Assembly (NCBI RefSeq): GCF_019635455.1
Contig: NZ_JAHBZJ010000005.1
Span: forward strand, 1-64,000
Direction of reading: 5' to 3'
Length of the DNA: 64,000 nt
Source of the DNA: Sphingomonas sp.
Lineage (GTDB): Bacteria > Pseudomonadota > Alphaproteobacteria > Sphingomonadales > Sphingomonadaceae
Made by a program: the position numbers and the translations under genes. The notes below the pieces were generated by a model. That model was not told where the DNA came from, did not search any database, and worked only from the letters and a program-made list of their open reading frames with translations. This document shows, piece after piece, positions 17,561-25,700 of this stretch (its first letter is position 1; the number at the start of each line of letters is the position of its first letter).

Positions 17561-18337
17561 TTGCCGGGTGAAAACGACGATATCGTCGCGGTCGATCGCG
17601 GCCAGGCGGTTCCGCTCTATCATCAGATTTTCCTGCAATTGCGCGAGGAGATCACGAGCGGCGAGCGCGCGTTCGGGTCGCGCATGCCGACGGAGCAGGA
17701 GCTGTCGGCCCAGTTCGGCGTCTCGCGCATCACAGCGCGCCGGGCGCTGGACGAACTGGCCGAAAATCATCTGGTCGAGCGCAAGCGGCGCGTCGGCACG
17801 ACCGTGGTGTTCCGCTCTCCCGCCAAGCCGATCCAGGGCAATATCGAACAGGCGCTCGATTCGCTGCTGACCTTCGGCCGGGCGACGCGGGTCAAGCTGC
17901 TTGAGGTGGAAACCGTCCCTGCGCGGGCGCCGATTGACGAGGCGCTGGAGATTCCGGCGAACAGCGACGTGCTGCGCGTCGTGCGCGTGCGCTGGCTGGA
18001 GGATCAGCCGGTCGGCTATTTCATCAGCTATATTCCGGTCAGCCTGGGTGCAGGCATGACCCGTGCCAAGCTGAAATCGACGCCGATGCTGGCGCTGCTG
18101 GAGGAAGCGGGCGTCCATATCGGATCGGCGCGACAGACGATTTCGGCGACGCTCGCCGATGCCGCGCTGTCGTCGGTGCTTCAGGTCGATATCGGATCCC
18201 CGATCCTGCGGGTCAGCCGCACGGTGCTCGATACCCGGGGTGCGCCGGTGCAGCACATCCTGGCGCAATACAGGTCCGACCGATACCAGATCCGTCTCGA
18301 TCTCAATTCCCCCAGCTCGGCGGCGCAGCTTTTGTGA
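17561..18337 (+). CDS. GntR-family transcriptional regulator, HutC subfamily
   Basis: The protein of about 258 residues has an N-terminal winged helix (YHQIFLQLREEI, MPTEQELSAQFGVSRIT, ENHLVERKRRVGTTV) and a C-terminal UTRA effector domain (VLRVVRVRWLEDQPVGYF ... HILAQYRSDRYQ). HutC-type regulators bind a small-molecule effector, often the pathway substrate or an intermediate, and release palindromic operators. TTG 17561 is taken because GGGGGAG lies eight bases upstream; GTG 17552 is possible. It is the only regulator in the island and has operator d immediately downstream, so it is the likely reader of all six copies. Confidence 0.9.
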   Translation: MPGENDDIVAVDRGQAVPLYHQIFLQLREEITSGERAFGSRMPTEQELSAQFGVSRITARRALDELAENHLVERKRRVGTTVVFRSPAKPIQGNIEQALDSLLTFGRATRVKLLEVETVPARAPIDEALEIPANSDVLRVVRVRWLEDQPVGYFISYIPVSLGAGMTRAKLKSTPMLALLEEAGVHIGSARQTISATLADAALSSVLQVDIGSPILRVSRTVLDTRGAPVQHILAQYRSDRYQIRLDLNSPSSAAQLL

Positions 18338-18349
18338 TCGCCGCCTCAT

Positions 18350-18369
18350 TTGATATATAGATATAACAA
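18350..18369. promoter_or_regulatory. operator copy d, between the regulator gene and the VOC gene
   Basis: TTGATATA-TAGA-TATAACAA matches the motif fully at all fixed positions. It lies 13 bases after the regulator stop and 50 bases before the VOC gene start. Confidence 0.68.
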
Positions 18370-18419
18370 AAAGGGCGCGCTATCCAGCCTGTCGTGATCG
18401 GATGGAGGAGCGCGGGGCA

Positions 18420-19352
18420 ATGAGCGACTGGACGACGGACACGGACCCGGCACTGCTGCGAATCGTCGCGACGACCGCTTGCGTCCCCGATCTCGATGCT
18501 GCGGAGGCGGCATATACCGGTGTTCTGGGCTATCGTGTCGTCGAACGCGGGCCGGTCGATGCCGGGCTGGCCAGCCAATGGGGGGCGCCGGCGACCGCCG
18601 GGGCGCGGTGCGTCACGATGCAGTCGGACGGTGATGCCGACACATTCGTCCGCCTGGTCGAGGCACCGGCGGTGACCGGCTATCGCCCGCTCACCAGCTT
18701 TGGATGGACCGCGTTCGAAATCATCGTCGATGACGTCCACGCGCTCGCCGAACGGCTGGCCGATTCGCCGTTCACCGTCATCGGAGCGCCCCGCCCGTTG
18801 CAGTTCATGCCCTCCATCATCGCGATGCAGGCGATCGGCCCGGGCGGCGAATGCCTCTACTTCACGATGGAAAGCGGCGATCGTGACACCTCGATCCTGC
18901 CGCCACCCGGCGGGTTCGTCGGACGCACCTTCATCGTCGTGTGCGCCGGTCCGGATTTCACCGCCATGCTGCGCTGGTATGTCGATCGGTTCGCGCTGCG
19001 CGAGCGCCCGGTGCGCCAGAGCAAGGTGGAGATCATCCAGCATGCGCAGGGCCTGGCCGCCGACCATGTAATCGAACTGAGCGCGATCGGCATGCGCCAG
19101 CGCGGCAACCTGCTGGAACTGGACGGTTATCCAACCGGCCCCGGCAGGATCGCGGACGTGCGGCCGGCGCATCCGGGGATGCTCCCGCCCGGCAACGCGA
19201 TCGTCACGCTGGAGGTCGCCGATCTGAGCCTGGTTGCCGACCTGCCCGGTGCGGCGCCGGCGGCGCGCGACGAGGCGGTGTATCGCGGCCGTGCGGCGCG
19301 GACCGTCATCGGCCCGGCCGGCGAACGGATCGAGCTGATCGCGGCTAGGTAA
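18420..19352 (+). CDS. two-module VOC (glyoxalase/extradiol dioxygenase-like) protein
   Basis: The 310-residue protein has two vicinal-oxygen-chelate modules, about residues 10-150 and 160-305, each starting with a beta strand and helix typical of the fold (ATTACVPDLDAAEAAYTGVLGY; TFIVVCAGPDFTAMLRWYVDRF). The first-strand His expected for metal binding is not seen at the usual place in module 1 (TTACVPD), so classical extradiol chemistry is uncertain. ATG 18420 is preferred over upstream in-frame codons because GGAGGAG lies nine bases before it. It sits directly after operator d and before a methyltransferase with its own operator. Confidence 0.75.
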   Translation: MSDWTTDTDPALLRIVATTACVPDLDAAEAAYTGVLGYRVVERGPVDAGLASQWGAPATAGARCVTMQSDGDADTFVRLVEAPAVTGYRPLTSFGWTAFEIIVDDVHALAERLADSPFTVIGAPRPLQFMPSIIAMQAIGPGGECLYFTMESGDRDTSILPPPGGFVGRTFIVVCAGPDFTAMLRWYVDRFALRERPVRQSKVEIIQHAQGLAADHVIELSAIGMRQRGNLLELDGYPTGPGRIADVRPAHPGMLPPGNAIVTLEVADLSLVADLPGAAPAARDEAVYRGRAARTVIGPAGERIELIAAR

Positions 19353-19372
19353 TTGTACTAAGACTATATCAA
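19353..19372. promoter_or_regulatory. operator copy e upstream of the second methyltransferase
   Basis: TTGTACTA-AGAC-TATATCAA matches all fixed positions. It begins on the base after the VOC gene stop codon and lies 65 bases before the methyltransferase ATG. Confidence 0.65.
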
Positions 19373-19437
19373 ATGTCTTGCGGTTCGGCGGCAGCCGTGG
19401 TTTTCTGTTGCCGATACGCTGTCCACGGGAGTTCAGG

Positions 19438-20571
19438 ATGAAGGTTCGCGACCTGCAACACGAGATGCTGCCCGATACCAGCGTCGAAGCGCGCAGCCGC
19501 CAGGAGGCGGTCGTCGCGCTGCGTCGCCTGCTCAACACCCGCGTGCGGCCGCACAACGTCGCGGCGTTCGAGTGCGAGGCGCTTCCCGCGTTCGTCACCG
19601 CGAACGGACGCGCACCGCAATCGCCCGACGACGTCCGCGACGCGTTTCTGATGTCGCCCAGCTATCGTCGCTGGAGCGCGGCGAACCGCGCCGCGCAGGA
19701 GATGATCTGGGTATCGGTCGGCGAACCCATCTATCGCGATCTCGATCGTATGCGGACCGCCGCGCGCAGCCTGATGGATGCGCCGGATCGCAAGGGCAGC
19801 CTGTCGCTCGATCCGGCCTATGATCCCTCGCCGGAGGTGGCCGATACCGACATCCATCTTCAACCCGGCGGCTATGCGCTGGATCAGGGGGAGGACGATG
19901 TCGCCGCCGGGGCGCTGTACGAATGCGGCGGCAACGTCTTTTCCTTTGGTCAGGGAATCGGCCGGGGTGACAGCAAGGCCGGGGTGGTGCTGCGCCTGCT
20001 GGACGAGCATTTCGAGGGATTTCGCCCGCACCGCATCCTCGACATCGGCTGCTCGGCGGGTGCGGCGTCGGCGGCCTATGCCGCGCATGATCCCGAGGCG
20101 GAGGTCCACGCGGTCGATATCGGCGCCGGCATGCTGCGCTATGCGCATGCGCGCGCCGAATCGCTGGGTGTTGCGGTGCATTTTCACCAGATGGACGCCG
20201 CCGCGATGACGTTCGCGGACGAGAGCTTCGATCTGGTCGTCTCGCACAATCTGATGCACGAAATCGGTCAGGACAAGCGCCGCGCGATGATCCGCGAGGC
20301 GCGCCGCCTGGTGCGGCCCGGCGGGATCGTGATCCATCAGGACGTGGCGATCCGCAACCAGCCCACGCTGGTGCATCAGGTGGAACGCGACTGGGACACG
20401 CATTTCAACGGCGAGGTGCATTGGAGCACCTATGCGACCGCCGATCTGCGCGCCGACATGATCGCCGCCGGTTTTGCGCCCGACGAGGTGGTCGAGCATG
20501 ATCTGGCGGCGCTTCAGGGCTTCGCCAACAACCGCTGGTACGCGATCAGCGCCCGGAAGCCGGCGGCGTGA
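19438..20571 (+). CDS. class I SAM-dependent methyltransferase with N-terminal accessory domain (copy 2)
   Basis: The 377-residue paralogue of the methyltransferase at 6304 has an N-terminal region with the shared DIHLQPG...DDVAAGA block. It then has a Rossmann domain with motif I ILDIGCSAGAAS, the acidic loop HAVDIGAGML, motif IV FDLVVSHNLMHEIG and RLVRPGGIVIHQD. GGGAG precedes the ATG by six bases. The stop overlaps the start of a small helical protein (GTGA). Two copies of the same unusual architecture in one island suggest two methyl transfers, or two subunits of a hetero-oligomer, on the same substrate class. The acceptor is unknown. Confidence 0.85.
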   Translation: MKVRDLQHEMLPDTSVEARSRQEAVVALRRLLNTRVRPHNVAAFECEALPAFVTANGRAPQSPDDVRDAFLMSPSYRRWSAANRAAQEMIWVSVGEPIYRDLDRMRTAARSLMDAPDRKGSLSLDPAYDPSPEVADTDIHLQPGGYALDQGEDDVAAGALYECGGNVFSFGQGIGRGDSKAGVVLRLLDEHFEGFRPHRILDIGCSAGAASAAYAAHDPEAEVHAVDIGAGMLRYAHARAESLGVAVHFHQMDAAAMTFADESFDLVVSHNLMHEIGQDKRRAMIREARRLVRPGGIVIHQDVAIRNQPTLVHQVERDWDTHFNGEVHWSTYATADLRADMIAAGFAPDEVVEHDLAALQGFANNRWYAISARKPAA

Positions 20572-20894
20572 CGACCACCAGCGCGGAGGCATTGATCGCC
20601 CTGATCTCATCGGCCCGTGGCGAGCGCCCGCAGAGCATGGGCTGCGCGGAGGCCGAGGAGGTGTTGAACGTGACGCTGGCGTTGCTGGTCGAACTGTCCG
20701 TCGCCAGCGACCGGATCGATCGGCTGGAACGACTGGTCGCGGACCTGCGGAACGAGCCGGTGTCCGTGCTCCGCAAGGTCACCTGGGACGGCGACGATGC
20801 GGCACGCGAGCGCCAGGAGGCGCGCGAGGCGCTGCTCACCCGGGCGATGCGCATCTTCCTCGATCCGCGCGTCCAGGCGCATGACCCCGCCTGA
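20568..20894 (+). CDS. small helical protein, paralogue of the 98-aa protein at 13869-14165
   Basis: This 108-residue protein has no family I can name. A long amphipathic helix (LVELSVASDRIDRLERL) and a C-terminal LLTRAMRIFLDPR block align with the other small protein of the island. The start is GTG, overlapping the methyltransferase stop by four bases, so its production is tied to the enzyme. Predicted to be soluble and helical, it may be a partner subunit. Confidence 0.72.
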   Translation: MTTTSAEALIALISSARGERPQSMGCAEAEEVLNVTLALLVELSVASDRIDRLERLVADLRNEPVSVLRKVTWDGDDAARERQEAREALLTRAMRIFLDPRVQAHDPA

Positions 20895-20960
20895 TCAGGT
20901 GCTCCGCCAGAAGGCGGGGGCTGTGGACACGGCGCCCGGTCGTCGCGCCGCGCACGTCGA

Positions 20961-21887
20961 TCAGGCCTGTGGCACCCAGCAATCGACCAGTTCGCCGGCG
21001 GTCGCGAACCAGGTCGCTTCGTCCTCCGCCAGTCGCGCCAGCATCGTCTCGAACGCGTCCATGCGATAGGGCAGGCCGGTGATGTAGGGCGTGAGGGTGA
21101 AGGGCAGGACCCGCCCCGATCGATACCGCGCCGCTTCGCCTTTCAGCCAGTCCAGCGCGTCGCCCAGCTGCTGGGCCACGCTGTCCATCGACTGCTGCTG
21201 CACGCCGATCATCTGACGGTCGGACAGTTCGTGGTTGAACGGCACGCTCACGATCGTCCCCGCCGACGTGGTGGCGACGTAGGGAAGGTCGTCATTCACC
21301 CAGTCGCACATATAGTCGAACCCCGCCTCGACCAGCAGGCGCGGGGTGTCAAAGCTCTGCGACCGCGCGATCGACTGCCAGCCGCGCGGCGCGTGGCCGA
21401 TCGCGTCGGCGAGCGTATCGCGTGCCTGCACGATGATCGCGCGTTCCGCGTCCTCCGCCATGCCGCCAGCGATCGTGGCATTCATGTCGGTCGAATGGGC
21501 GACGATCTCATGCCCCGCCGACAGGATATCGGCGATGATCGAGGGGTAGCGCGTCGCGATCGCGGCGTTCGCGGCCACCGTCACCTTCACCCCGGCCTTC
21601 GCGACGGCATCGAGCAGGCGATAGAAGCCGACCCGGGTGCCATATTCGCGCGCGGTATAGTGGCGATAGTCGGGATAGGGCGTGACCATGTGGCCCGGCG
21701 CGCGGAACGGCGTGTCCGCAGGCGTGATCGGAAACCATTCGAGGTTCACCAGCAGTGTCACCGCGACCGGCTTGCCACCCGGCCATACGACCGGCTTGCG
21801 CCCCGGCATGGGTGAGGGCGGGTAGAGCGTGTGGTCCATGCCGGCGCGACGCTGCGGATATTCGAGATAGGCGGGATCGAGGGTCAT
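20961..21887 (-). CDS. PuuE-like polysaccharide-deacetylase-fold amidohydrolase 1
   Basis: The 308-residue protein belongs to the polysaccharide-deacetylase superfamily branch of the allantoinase analogue PuuE. It starts with TLYPPSPMPGRKPVVWPGG, and the usual TFDD strand is replaced by VNLEWFP. The metal motif HSxxH is degenerate (HSTDMN). This branch hydrolyses cyclic or linear C-N amide bonds rather than N-acetyl sugars. It is the last gene of the minus-strand set HMGL-amidase-PuuE2-PuuE1 and overlaps PuuE2 by ATGA. With no purine genes nearby, a ring-opening or amide-cleaving step of the island pathway is more likely than allantoin breakdown. Confidence 0.85.
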   Translation of the reverse strand: MTLDPAYLEYPQRRAGMDHTLYPPSPMPGRKPVVWPGGKPVAVTLLVNLEWFPITPADTPFRAPGHMVTPYPDYRHYTAREYGTRVGFYRLLDAVAKAGVKVTVAANAAIATRYPSIIADILSAGHEIVAHSTDMNATIAGGMAEDAERAIIVQARDTLADAIGHAPRGWQSIARSQSFDTPRLLVEAGFDYMCDWVNDDLPYVATTSAGTIVSVPFNHELSDRQMIGVQQQSMDSVAQQLGDALDWLKGEAARYRSGRVLPFTLTPYITGLPYRMDAFETMLARLAEDEATWFATAGELVDCWVPQA

Positions 21888-22825
21888 GCCGCTGCTCCGT
21901 GATAGCGTGCCGCATCCGCCGCGACGGCGTCATAGCCGCCGGACGACAGGAAATGGTCGGCGATGTCGCCGGACCGGGTGATCCACGCCCGCCCGTCGGC
22001 GGCGATGTGGCGCAGCACCTCCTCGAACGGGCCGATCCGGTGCGGCTGGCCGATCAGATAGCTGTGCAGCGGGATGCACATCACCGTCCCGCCCGGGCCG
22101 TCCGCCGCCTCCGCATCGGCCGCCAGCCGCTCATATTGGCGGATCAGCGTATCGGCATATTCGCGCGGCGACATGTTGTAGACGAAGAAGCCGTAATGGT
22201 CGTTCACCTCGATGCTGTAGGGCATCGAAACCAGCCGCCCCTGCTTCACATGGACCGGCGCGGGCTGGTCGTCATGATAGAGGTCGCAGGTGTAGGTCAT
22301 GCCATATTCGGCGATCAGGTCGAGCGTGCGTGGCGTGTGCGTGAGTGCGGGCGCCAGCCAGCCGCGGATCGTCTGTCCGGTGGCGTCGCGCACCGTGCGG
22401 ATCGAATCCTCGATGATCGCGCGCTCCTGGGCCTCGTCCATGCCGTAGCTGTAGCGGGTGTTGTAGATGCCGTGGCTGAAGAATTCCCAGCCCAGGTCAT
22501 TGGCGTTCGCCACCACGTCCGGATGATGCTGGCACAGCGCGACGGAGAGCGACACCGATCCCTTGAACCCGTGCTTTTCCATCACCTCCGCCATCCGCCA
22601 GTGGCCGATGCGGTTCGCGTAATCGCGGTGACCATAGCCGACCACGTCGGGATGCGGCCTGGGCCAGCTCTTGCGCTGGGGATTGGCCGGTGGGTCGATC
22701 TCGTAGAATTCGAGATTGGGGGAAACCCACACGGCGACTTTCCTGTCGCCGGGCCATGTCAGTTTCGCCCGGTCGCGCCAGGGGCGGAAATCATACAGGC
22801 CGGGATCGGGCTCGCCTTCGCGCAT
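21884..22825 (-). CDS. PuuE-like polysaccharide-deacetylase-fold amidohydrolase 2
   Basis: The 313-residue protein is related in fold to its neighbour but clearly diverged: VAVWVSPNLEFYEIDPP in place of the NodB TFDD strand, FFSHGIYNTRYSYGMDEAQE in place of the His motif, and a GWLAPALTHTPRTLDLIAEYG substrate region. A metal-poor, amidase-type active site is likely. The ATG at 22825 overlaps the amidase stop (TGATG). Two non-identical members side by side suggest hydrolysis of two different C-N bonds, or a heteromeric enzyme. Confidence 0.85.
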   Translation of the reverse strand: MREGEPDPGLYDFRPWRDRAKLTWPGDRKVAVWVSPNLEFYEIDPPANPQRKSWPRPHPDVVGYGHRDYANRIGHWRMAEVMEKHGFKGSVSLSVALCQHHPDVVANANDLGWEFFSHGIYNTRYSYGMDEAQERAIIEDSIRTVRDATGQTIRGWLAPALTHTPRTLDLIAEYGMTYTCDLYHDDQPAPVHVKQGRLVSMPYSIEVNDHYGFFVYNMSPREYADTLIRQYERLAADAEAADGPGGTVMCIPLHSYLIGQPHRIGPFEEVLRHIAADGRAWITRSGDIADHFLSSGGYDAVAADAARYHGAAA

Positions 22826-23505
22826 CACCGCGCCTCCAGCCAGCCGATCACCTCATCCACCCCGACGACATCGGCATATTTGAGCTGAAGATCGGTCAGA
22901 TTGGCGAAGTGATAGCTTTCATGCTTGTCCGCGCATGTCTCGATCGGGACGATGGTGCGATACCCCCGGCTCAGGCTGTCGACCGCGGTGGCGCGGATGC
23001 AGCCGGATGTCGATCCGCCGGTGACCACCACCGTGTCCACCTTGTGCCACACCAACAGGCTTTGCAGCGGCGTTTCGAAAAAGGCGGACGGCATGCGCTT
23101 GGTATAGATCGCGTCCCGGTCGTGATCGATCTCGCACCGGTCGTCGAATTCGTGGCGGCGCGACCCGTATTTGATGTTCTGGAGCGAATCGGGCGTGTCG
23201 GTCCGCGTTCCCCACACGCCGGCGTCGCTCGCATCCTTCATATAGGCGACATGGGTCCAGATCACCGGCATTCCGCGCGTGCGCGCCAGGCGGGAGATGG
23301 TGTTCACATATTCGATCTGGCGCGGGTCGGTCTCATAGGCGGTCTTGAACTCGTCGATCCGCGTATAGGCGTTCTGGAAATCGACGTTCACGATCGCGAT
23401 CTTTTCGCCAAAGCCGAACCGGGCGCGGGCGGGGTTGGCCATCACCTCCTCGAACATCTGGCGCGCGGTCTTGTCCTCGCGGATCATTTTCGTGCCGATC
23501 GTCAT
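22825..23505 (-). CDS. isochorismatase-fold cysteine amidohydrolase
   Basis: The 226-residue protein has the Asp-Lys-Cys triad of the isochorismatase/nicotinamidase family: Asp in IAIVNVDFQNAYT, Lys in YTKRMPSAFFETPL, and Cys in TGGSTSGCIRATAVDS. The long N-terminal part and the GGSTSGCIRAT motif are like N-carbamoylsarcosine amidohydrolase and maleamate amidohydrolase (NicF) members, which release ammonia from amides. It is coupled by ATGA to the lyase gene and by TGATG to PuuE2. Together with the two PuuE-like enzymes it argues for a nitrogen-containing substrate. Confidence 0.9.
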   Translation of the reverse strand: MTIGTKMIREDKTARQMFEEVMANPARARFGFGEKIAIVNVDFQNAYTRIDEFKTAYETDPRQIEYVNTISRLARTRGMPVIWTHVAYMKDASDAGVWGTRTDTPDSLQNIKYGSRRHEFDDRCEIDHDRDAIYTKRMPSAFFETPLQSLLVWHKVDTVVVTGGSTSGCIRATAVDSLSRGYRTIVPIETCADKHESYHFANLTDLQLKYADVVGVDEVIGWLEAR

Positions 23506-24458
23506 TCCGCAGCCTCCATCCTGTGCGCGCGTGGTTCGGGAACGAAGCCGAGCGGAAGCCCCGCATCCGGCGTGAATCCATAGAGCGGTTCGCCCGGCAG
23601 CGCGTCGATCAGGATGCGCCGCACGTCGAGCAACGCGGCCAGGTCGATGCCCGTGCGAAGCCCCATCGCCTGAAGCATGAACACCAGATCCTCGGTCACG
23701 ATATTGCCGCTTGCGCCCGGCGCTGCCGGACAGCCGCCGATGCCGCCCAGCGATGCGTCGATCGTGTCCAGCCCGGACTCAAGGGCCGCGACGACGTTCG
23801 CGAGTCCCAGCCCGCGGGTATTGTGCAGGTGGATGCCGGTAAGCGCGCGATCGCCCACCACGCCGCGCACCGCGCGCACCATCTTCCGGACGGCGGAGGG
23901 ATCGGCGAAGCCGGTGGTGTCGGACAGCCCGACCTCGTCGCAGCCGGCGTCCATGAGCCGTTCGGCAAGCGCCAGGATCTGATGGAGCGGGATCGCCCCC
24001 TCCAGCGTGCATCCGAACACGGTGGACAGGCTCCCCTCGAAATGGGGGCGACGCTCACGCGGCTGGGCGGCGATCAGCCGGGCGATGCCGCGCGCTTCGT
24101 CGATCACCTGGTCGTGGGTGCGCCGCAGATTGGCCAGGCTGTGCGTTTCCGATACCGACAGCGGCAGGGTGATCTTGTCCGCGCCGGCCGCCACCGCCGC
24201 CTCCGCGCCGCGCAGATTGGGTACCAGGACCGCGACGGTCAGCCCGGGAATCGTCTTGGCAAAGCCAACGATTTCGGCAGTATCGGCCAGTTGGGGAAGG
24301 AGTTTGGCGGGGACGAAGCTTCCCACCTCGATCTCGCGCACGCCCGCCGCCGCTTCGGCGGCGATCCACGCTTTTTTCGCGTCGGTCGACATGATGCGGT
24401 CGATGCTTTGCAGGCCGTCGCGCGGCCCGACCTCGCTGACCAGAATTTCGGACGTCAT
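23502..24458 (-). CDS. HMG-CoA lyase-like carbon-carbon lyase
   Basis: The 318-residue TIM-barrel protein of the HMGL/DRE family has the N-terminal VSEVGPRDGLQ metal motif, HLHNTRGLG with the metal histidines, and the cysteine loop GGCPAAPGASGN. The family cleaves 3-hydroxyacyl-CoA compounds (HMG-CoA, citramalyl-CoA-like) into acetyl-CoA plus an oxo acid. ATG 24458 is used because GGAGG lies five bases upstream. It is the first gene of the minus-strand operon and is divergent from a CoA-transferase gene across operator f. A pairing of CoA-transferase then lyase, as in citramalate or itaconate breakdown, is suggested rather than leucine breakdown, because no leucine pathway genes are adjacent. 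Confidence 0.9.
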   Translation of the reverse strand: MTSEILVSEVGPRDGLQSIDRIMSTDAKKAWIAAEAAAGVREIEVGSFVPAKLLPQLADTAEIVGFAKTIPGLTVAVLVPNLRGAEAAVAAGADKITLPLSVSETHSLANLRRTHDQVIDEARGIARLIAAQPRERRPHFEGSLSTVFGCTLEGAIPLHQILALAERLMDAGCDEVGLSDTTGFADPSAVRKMVRAVRGVVGDRALTGIHLHNTRGLGLANVVAALESGLDTIDASLGGIGGCPAAPGASGNIVTEDLVFMLQAMGLRTGIDLAALLDVRRILIDALPGEPLYGFTPDAGLPLGFVPEPRAHRMEAAE

Positions 24459-24477
24459 CAAACCTCCGCTTGCTTTA

Positions 24478-24497
24478 TTGTCCTATTTCTATATCAA
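24478..24497. promoter_or_regulatory. operator copy f, between divergent lyase and CoA-transferase genes
   Basis: TTGTCCTA-TTTC-TATATCAA matches all fixed positions of the island motif. It lies 19 bases from the lyase start on one side and 51 bases from the CoA-transferase start on the other, so one site can control both directions. Confidence 0.68.
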
Positions 24498-24548
24498 ATA
24501 GTCCCGGGCTGTCGAGACGCTGCGACGCAAAAGTTAAGAGAAACAGGG

Positions 24549-25700
24549 ATGACCGAATCGCTGCCGCTTGCCGGTCTGAAGGTGGTGGAATTCACCCATA
24601 TGGTCATGGGGCCGTCGGTCGGCCTCATCCTGGGTGACCTGGGGGCAGATGTCGTGAAGGTCGAGCCGGAAGGCGGCGATCATACGCGGCGGCTGCTCGG
24701 ATCGGGCGCGGGCTATTTCCCGATGTTCAATCGCAACAAGCGCAGCGTGACGCTCGACCTCAAATCGGAATCGGGAAAGGCGGCCGCGCGCGATCTGATC
24801 GACGGCGCGGACGTGGTGATCGAAAATTTCCGCCCCGGCGCGCTGGCGAAGCTGGGCCTTGGACCCGAGGCGTTCAAGGACAGCAATCCGCGCCTCATCT
24901 ACTGCACCGCGAAGGGATTTCTGACCGGCCCCTATGAACATCGCACCGCGCTGGACGAGGTTGCGCAGATGATGGGCGGGCTTGCCTATATGACCGGTCC
25001 GCCGGGTCGGCCGTTGCGCGCGGGCGCGTCGGTGATCGATATCGCCGGCGGCATGTTCGGGGTGATCGGCATCCTGGCCGCGCTGGAGCGGCGCCACCGC
25101 ACCGGCCTGGGCGGTGAGGTCAAATGCTCGCTGTTCGAAACCACCGCCTTTCTGGTCGGCCAGCATATGGCGCAAAAGGCGGTGACGGGAACGTCCGCGC
25201 CACCGATGCCGGCGCGGATTTCCGCCTGGGCCGTCTATGATGTCTTCGAGACTGCCGATCCGGCGGAGCAGCTGTTCATCGGGGTGGTAAGCGACGCACA
25301 GTGGAAGGCGTTTTGCGAGGAGTTCGAACTCACCGACTTCGCGACCGATGAGAGCCTTGCCCGCAACAATGATCGCGTGGTGCAGCGCGATCGCGTGCTG
25401 CCGCCGCTCCGGGCGATGTTCGCGGCGATGCCGCGCGCGACGATCATCGCGCGGCTTGAGGTGATCGGACTCCCGTTCGCGCCGATCATGCGGCCCGACG
25501 ACCTGTTCGAAGACCCTCATCTGCTCGCCAGCGGCAATCTGGTCGAGGTAACGCTCGAAAATGGCGAGAAGGCGAAACTGCCCGCGCTGCCGATCGAATT
25601 CGACGGCGCGAAGCCGGGCCTGCGCCGCGACCTTCCCCGCGCGGGCGAGCATGACGACGAGATATTGAGGTCGCCGGCAGGAGAGGATCGTCACCGTTGA
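24549..25700 (+). CDS. CaiB/BaiF (family III) CoA-transferase
   Basis: The 383-residue protein moves CoA between carboxylic acids through an aspartyl-CoA intermediate. The N-terminus LPLAGLKVVEFTHMVMGPSVG, the DVVIENFRPGALAKLGLG block and the catalytic Asp in TALDEVAQMMGGLAYMTG are all present. The length is normal. It starts just after operator f and its stop overlaps the TTG start of the LeuC-like gene. Succinyl-CoA:citramalate, itaconate and formyl-CoA:oxalate transferases belong here. With a hydratase downstream and a lyase upstream, activation of a hydroxy-diacid is the most economical guess. Confidence 0.93.
   Translation: MTESLPLAGLKVVEFTHMVMGPSVGLILGDLGADVVKVEPEGGDHTRRLLGSGAGYFPMFNRNKRSVTLDLKSESGKAAARDLIDGADVVIENFRPGALAKLGLGPEAFKDSNPRLIYCTAKGFLTGPYEHRTALDEVAQMMGGLAYMTGPPGRPLRAGASVIDIAGGMFGVIGILAALERRHRTGLGGEVKCSLFETTAFLVGQHMAQKAVTGTSAPPMPARISAWAVYDVFETADPAEQLFIGVVSDAQWKAFCEEFELTDFATDESLARNNDRVVQRDRVLPPLRAMFAAMPRATIIARLEVIGLPFAPIMRPDDLFEDPHLLASGNLVEVTLENGEKAKLPALPIEFDGAKPGLRRDLPRAGEHDDEILRSPAGEDRHR

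Noticed and set aside
20961..22825. Allantoinase / purine breakdown assignment for the PuuE-like pair
   Set aside because: No uricase, transthyretin-like or allantoicase genes are near, and the two proteins differ from each other.
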